From: Myroides sp. JBRI-B21084
Lineage (GTDB): Bacteria > Bacteroidota > Bacteroidia > Flavobacteriales > Flavobacteriaceae
Reading direction: 5' to 3'
Assembly (NCBI RefSeq): GCF_030545015.1
Contig: NZ_CP120653.1
Location: forward strand, 2,445,406 to 2,509,405
Length of the DNA: 64,000 nucleotides
Part shown: piece after piece, positions 61,045-64,000 of the stretch
How positions within the stretch are numbered: position 1 is the first letter of the stretch
Layout of the letters: every line of letters starts with the position of its first letter
Program-made: the position numbers and the translations under genes
The notes under the pieces: generated by a model
Seen by the model: only the letters and a program-made list of their open reading frames with translations
Told to the model about the DNA's origin: nothing
The model's database searches: none

Positions 61045-62796
61045 TTATTTAATTCCGTGCATTAATTTTTTAATTAATGGATTTAAAAACATGACCAATA
61101 ACCCTGCGGCTGCTGGAATTGCGGTAAATAGGAAAAAGAAATGGCTTAACGAGTATTCTTTTTGAATGGTTTCAACCTGACCACCTAAAACTGCTGCTAC
61201 TTTTTGTGCTATTGCAATTGCTAAATACCAAATACCAAACATAAATGCTAACATACGTGCAGGCACTAATTTTGAAACATACGATAAACCAACTGGTGAT
61301 ATAAATAATTCTCCCAAAGTGTGAAATAAATAGGTTAGTACTAAAAATACCATTGAAATTTTTACCCCTTCAGATATATTTAAGGCACCTAAACCTAAAA
61401 TTAAGAATCCAATAGCCACTAAAATCAATCCAAAACCATATTTAAATGCAGCTGACGGGTTGTATTTTGATTCCCATAATTTAGATACCGTTGATGCTAA
61501 AGCAATAATAAAAAACGAGTTTAAAGTTGAAAACCAAGAAACGGTGATTTCTGAAGCTTCTTTAGAAAATTCGTTTTTAAGCATCCATAATGCAGCTCCC
61601 CAAATTAAAACAAAACACAAAATAAGTACCATGTTTGATAAAGCAATTTTTTTCCAAGTACTAAGCGCTAATTTTACCAATACCCAAGAAATTATTGCTA
61701 AAGGAACAATGGTTAGTAACCCGTTAACAATATTAAAAGTTGTTAAAGCAGATCCAACTAAAGTTCTATCGATGTAATCACGAGCTACTAAAACTAAAGA
61801 CGTTGCGCCTTGTTCAAAACTCATAAAGAAGAAAATCAAGAAAAATGCCAATAAAACAACCGCAAACATTCTATCACGAACCACTTTGTCATATCTAGTA
61901 ATTCTAGAAACTATTAAAGTTATAAATAAAGCTAAGGCTATAAAAATCATTATGTATTGACCGCGAAGAAACGGAGTATCCATGAATGAAAAGATATCAA
62001 CAATTTTATTTTTTGATAAAGGATCGTTAAAAGCATACAAAAAGCCAATAATTCCCACAACTACTATTAATAAATAATCAATACTTGTAAAAGGATTGCG
62101 TTTATCAGTATCAGCTGCGTTTTTAGCAGCTACAGCTTCCACTGATTTGTCTAAAATCCCTAAATTACCCATTAAAGGTTTAGCAAAAGCAAACTGTAAA
62201 GTACCTAAAAACATAAAAATACCAGCTAAACCAAAGCCCCAATGCCACCCTTGTGTTTCGGCAATGTATCCACAAAGCATCATTCCAAAAAAGGCACCTG
62301 CATTTACGCCCATGTAAAAAATAGTATAAGCACCATCTTTTTTCTCAGGTAAATCTTTATACATTTCACCTAAAATAGATGGCATATTTGGTTTAAAAAA
62401 TCCGGTACCTATAACCAAACAAGCTAAACCAATAAAAAACATTACAGGTGTATCAAAAGCCATTGCTGCGTGACCAATGGTCATAATAATAGCACCAATA
62501 ATTACAGCCATTCGCGACCCGATGTATTTATCGGCAATTATTCCACCAAAAATAGGTGTTAAATAAAGCATCATTGCGTACGTTCCGTATAAAGCACCTG
62601 CTTGTTCAGCTGTCCAAGCCCATCCCGATTTAGGGTCGCCTGAAATTACTGCTGCGGTTAAAAATTGTATTAATAAAACGCGCATTCCGTAAAATGAAAA
62701 GCGTTCCCACATCTCAGTAAAGAAAAGAACAAACAATCCAGACCTTTGCCCCAATACGTTTGATTTGTAAAATTCTGTTTGTGCGGTATTTGCCAT
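61045..62796 (-). CDS. POT-family peptide MFS transporter (longer paralog)
   Basis: The 583-residue protein has the same POT signatures (FVLFFTEMWERFSFYGMRVL, PIFGGIIADKYIGSRMAVII, GTGFFKPNMPSILGEMY, FYMGVNAGAFFGMMLCGYI, SFEQGATSLVLVARDYIDRT). It is about 110 residues longer than its downstream paralog because of extra helices and loops in the middle. The two genes end alike (PLIKKLMHGIK and VILKLMHGVK), which suggests an old duplication. It starts 43 bases upstream of the shorter paralog. Confidence 0.95.
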   Translation of the reverse strand: MANTAQTEFYKSNVLGQRSGLFVLFFTEMWERFSFYGMRVLLIQFLTAAVISGDPKSGWAWTAEQAGALYGTYAMMLYLTPIFGGIIADKYIGSRMAVIIGAIIMTIGHAAMAFDTPVMFFIGLACLVIGTGFFKPNMPSILGEMYKDLPEKKDGAYTIFYMGVNAGAFFGMMLCGYIAETQGWHWGFGLAGIFMFLGTLQFAFAKPLMGNLGILDKSVEAVAAKNAADTDKRNPFTSIDYLLIVVVGIIGFLYAFNDPLSKNKIVDIFSFMDTPFLRGQYIMIFIALALFITLIVSRITRYDKVVRDRMFAVVLLAFFLIFFFMSFEQGATSLVLVARDYIDRTLVGSALTTFNIVNGLLTIVPLAIISWVLVKLALSTWKKIALSNMVLILCFVLIWGAALWMLKNEFSKEASEITVSWFSTLNSFFIIALASTVSKLWESKYNPSAAFKYGFGLILVAIGFLILGLGALNISEGVKISMVFLVLTYLFHTLGELFISPVGLSYVSKLVPARMLAFMFGIWYLAIAIAQKVAAVLGGQVETIQKEYSLSHFFFLFTAIPAAAGLLVMFLNPLIKKLMHGIK

Positions 62797-62815
62797 AGTT
62801 TAATTTGTTTTAGTT

Positions 62816-64000
62816 TTAATTTTTATTTTGTTTTTCTAATGGTTTAATAATAAAGCGGTCGTAAATAGTAAGGGTAATAATTGAAAACACACCTATGCCT
62901 ACAATTACCCACCAAATTTTGTTTGGGTTGTAGGTATCCCACAACATATTTGTCATTTCCCAATGGTTCATGCCTAATTTTTGTTCGGCCAAAGCAAAAT
63001 ATTCATTTTTTGAAAATGGAAAATGAATGTGGTTGATGTTGATGCCTTTTGAAACAGCAATTTCGGTAAATGAATGTTTTACCTGGCTCCAATCAATATG
63101 TTCTGATTTTAATTGAAATTGGTTTTCAAAAGTGGAAATGGGCATGTTTAAAGCTTTAGAGCCTTCTTCAATAAATTGTTCTTTTGTAACTACTTCGGGC
63201 ATTGCTATATTTCTGCCAGCCATTTCTTTTTTTAATAATGATAATTTATCTGACCATGATTGATATAAACTTCCCGATATAAAACTTGTTACAAAGTAAC
63301 TTGCCGCTACGGGTAAAAAATAAGTTCCTTGGTACAAGCCTTCTTTACCTTTTGGAGTAATTAATGCAATAAACGATGAAACGGTAGGGCTACTCATCAT
63401 TTCGCCAATAGCAAAAATCATGGTTCCAATAATAGTAAACCATACATTACCTGAGTAAAATGTTAAGCCAATACCAATGGTAGCAATTACCGCGCCACGA
63501 ATTACGGCATTAATATGGCGCATTTTAATTACAAAAAACGAAATGCTTATTTGGAAAAGAATAATCATTAAAGCATCGATATTTGTAAACCATTCTGGTT
63601 TTACTTGTCCGTCTTGTGTTAATAAGGTCGCTAAAGCAGGTGTATTTTGGTTTAACCAATTGCTTATAGATGCTGAATTTACCCAATCTTCGATAAAATT
63701 TGGAAGGGTGTTGAATAATTGATTGAACATAGTCCAGAAACCAATCATTAAAAGCAGTAAAATACCTAAACGAATATCTTTTAAAGCTTCAATAATTCCT
63801 AAAATTGATTCTTTAATGGCTGCGCCAATAGAATCTTTAGGTTTTTCAACTTTAGGTTCTTTATAAAAAAACAATAATACCAATAAGTTAATTGCAATAA
63901 CAACGGCTGCTTGTATAAAAATAATTTTCCAACCGTAGGTAGTTCGTAAGCCCGATGACATTGCAGGGCCAATAAAGCCACCAATATTAACCATCATATA
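62816..64000 (-). CDS. MFS/POT-type transporter (N-terminus outside window)
   Basis: The frame is open to the right edge and the visible 393 residues begin inside a transporter (MMVNIGGFIGPAMSSGLRTT, the POT TM5 region), so about 120-150 N-terminal residues are missing. Nine or so membrane segments remain. A long soluble stretch (about residues 245-350 of the visible part, with KEQFIEEGSKALNMP) is inserted before the last helix, unlike the two paralogs. The substrate is unknown. It starts upstream of, and probably shares a transcript with, the two POT genes. Confidence 0.85.
   Translation of the reverse strand, partial: YMMVNIGGFIGPAMSSGLRTTYGWKIIFIQAAVVIAINLLVLLFFYKEPKVEKPKDSIGAAIKESILGIIEALKDIRLGILLLLMIGFWTMFNQLFNTLPNFIEDWVNSASISNWLNQNTPALATLLTQDGQVKPEWFTNIDALMIILFQISISFFVIKMRHINAVIRGAVIATIGIGLTFYSGNVWFTIIGTMIFAIGEMMSSPTVSSFIALITPKGKEGLYQGTYFLPVAASYFVTSFISGSLYQSWSDKLSLLKKEMAGRNIAMPEVVTKEQFIEEGSKALNMPISTFENQFQLKSEHIDWSQVKHSFTEIAVSKGININHIHFPFSKNEYFALAEQKLGMNHWEMTNMLWDTYNPNKIWWVIVGIGVFSIITLTIYDRFIIKPLEKQNKN

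Overview
The window is AT-rich bacterial DNA. Gene order, family content and promoter style point to the Bacteroidota, class Flavobacteriia, family Flavobacteriaceae. Supporting signs are the Bacteroidota -7 promoter motif TAnnTTTG before many genes, zinc-free S14 and L36 ribosomal proteins, the blocks rplQ-carA and DUF6089-uppS-bamA-skp-skp, a CtlX/DDAH pair beside gltA and eno, and head-GIN proteins. I cannot fix the genus from sequence alone. The left end cuts rplE and the right end cuts an MFS/POT transporter. No gene-free stretch exceeds about 300 bases except 39187-39605, which holds a tRNA and the nor control region.

Region 1 (1-8185) is the spc/alpha ribosomal superoperon: rplE, rpsN, rpsH, rplF, rplR, rpsE, rpmD, rplO, secY, infA, rpmJ, rpsM, rpsK, rpsD, rpoA, rplQ, then a strong terminator. 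Three unusually long gaps, before rpsH, rpsD and rplQ, each fold into a nested hairpin and are candidate autoregulatory leaders.

Region 2 (8200-15513) holds carA, a HopJ-family protein, an envelope protein with 40 tandem EEKAKREA octapeptides, a luciferase-like flavin oxidoreductase, MarC, a SulP anion transporter with a one-base frameshift in its first membrane segment, and a lipoprotein of unknown function.

Region 3 (15521-28956), on the minus strand, holds two amidino-hydrolases (CtlX, DDAH), citrate synthase, enolase, glutamate racemase, the outer-membrane assembly operon (DUF6089, uppS, bamA and two Skp/OmpH chaperones), NAD kinase and a CBS-domain protein.

Region 4 (29000-39186), on the plus strand, holds pdxJ, an alpha/beta hydrolase, a FadL-type porin followed by an SGNH-esterase lipoprotein, a small membrane protein, tig-clpP-clpX, and two head-GIN proteins flanking a YegP-like protein.

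Region 5 (39250-46500) is a tRNA-Met followed by a nitric oxide reductase cluster: norC, norB, norQ, norD, a hemerythrin-PAS (DUF438-like) protein, a lipoprotein beta-carbonic anhydrase, a COX3-like norE and a small norF. A perfect TATGAT-N4-ATCATA site lies at about -42 of the norC promoter, as expected for a Crp/FNR-family NO or oxygen regulator. No nitrite or nitrous oxide reductase is present in the window, so detoxification is as likely as denitrification.

Region 6 (46523-64000) holds a DoxX protein, a putAbiC-like membrane protein (possible anti-phage function), an M15/DUF5715-like putative peptidase next to a GH25 lysozyme, SRPBCC and Rossmann-fold proteins, an OppC-type permease, the tail-specific protease Prc, surE-(membrane protein)-lpxB with one-base overlaps, an NlpC/P60 hydrolase, ComEC, a periplasmic thioredoxin and three tandem POT/MFS transporters.

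The observations most worth following are the nor cluster with its extra members and regulatory site, the ribosomal leaders, the octapeptide-repeat protein, the putAbiC-like gene and the sulP frameshift.
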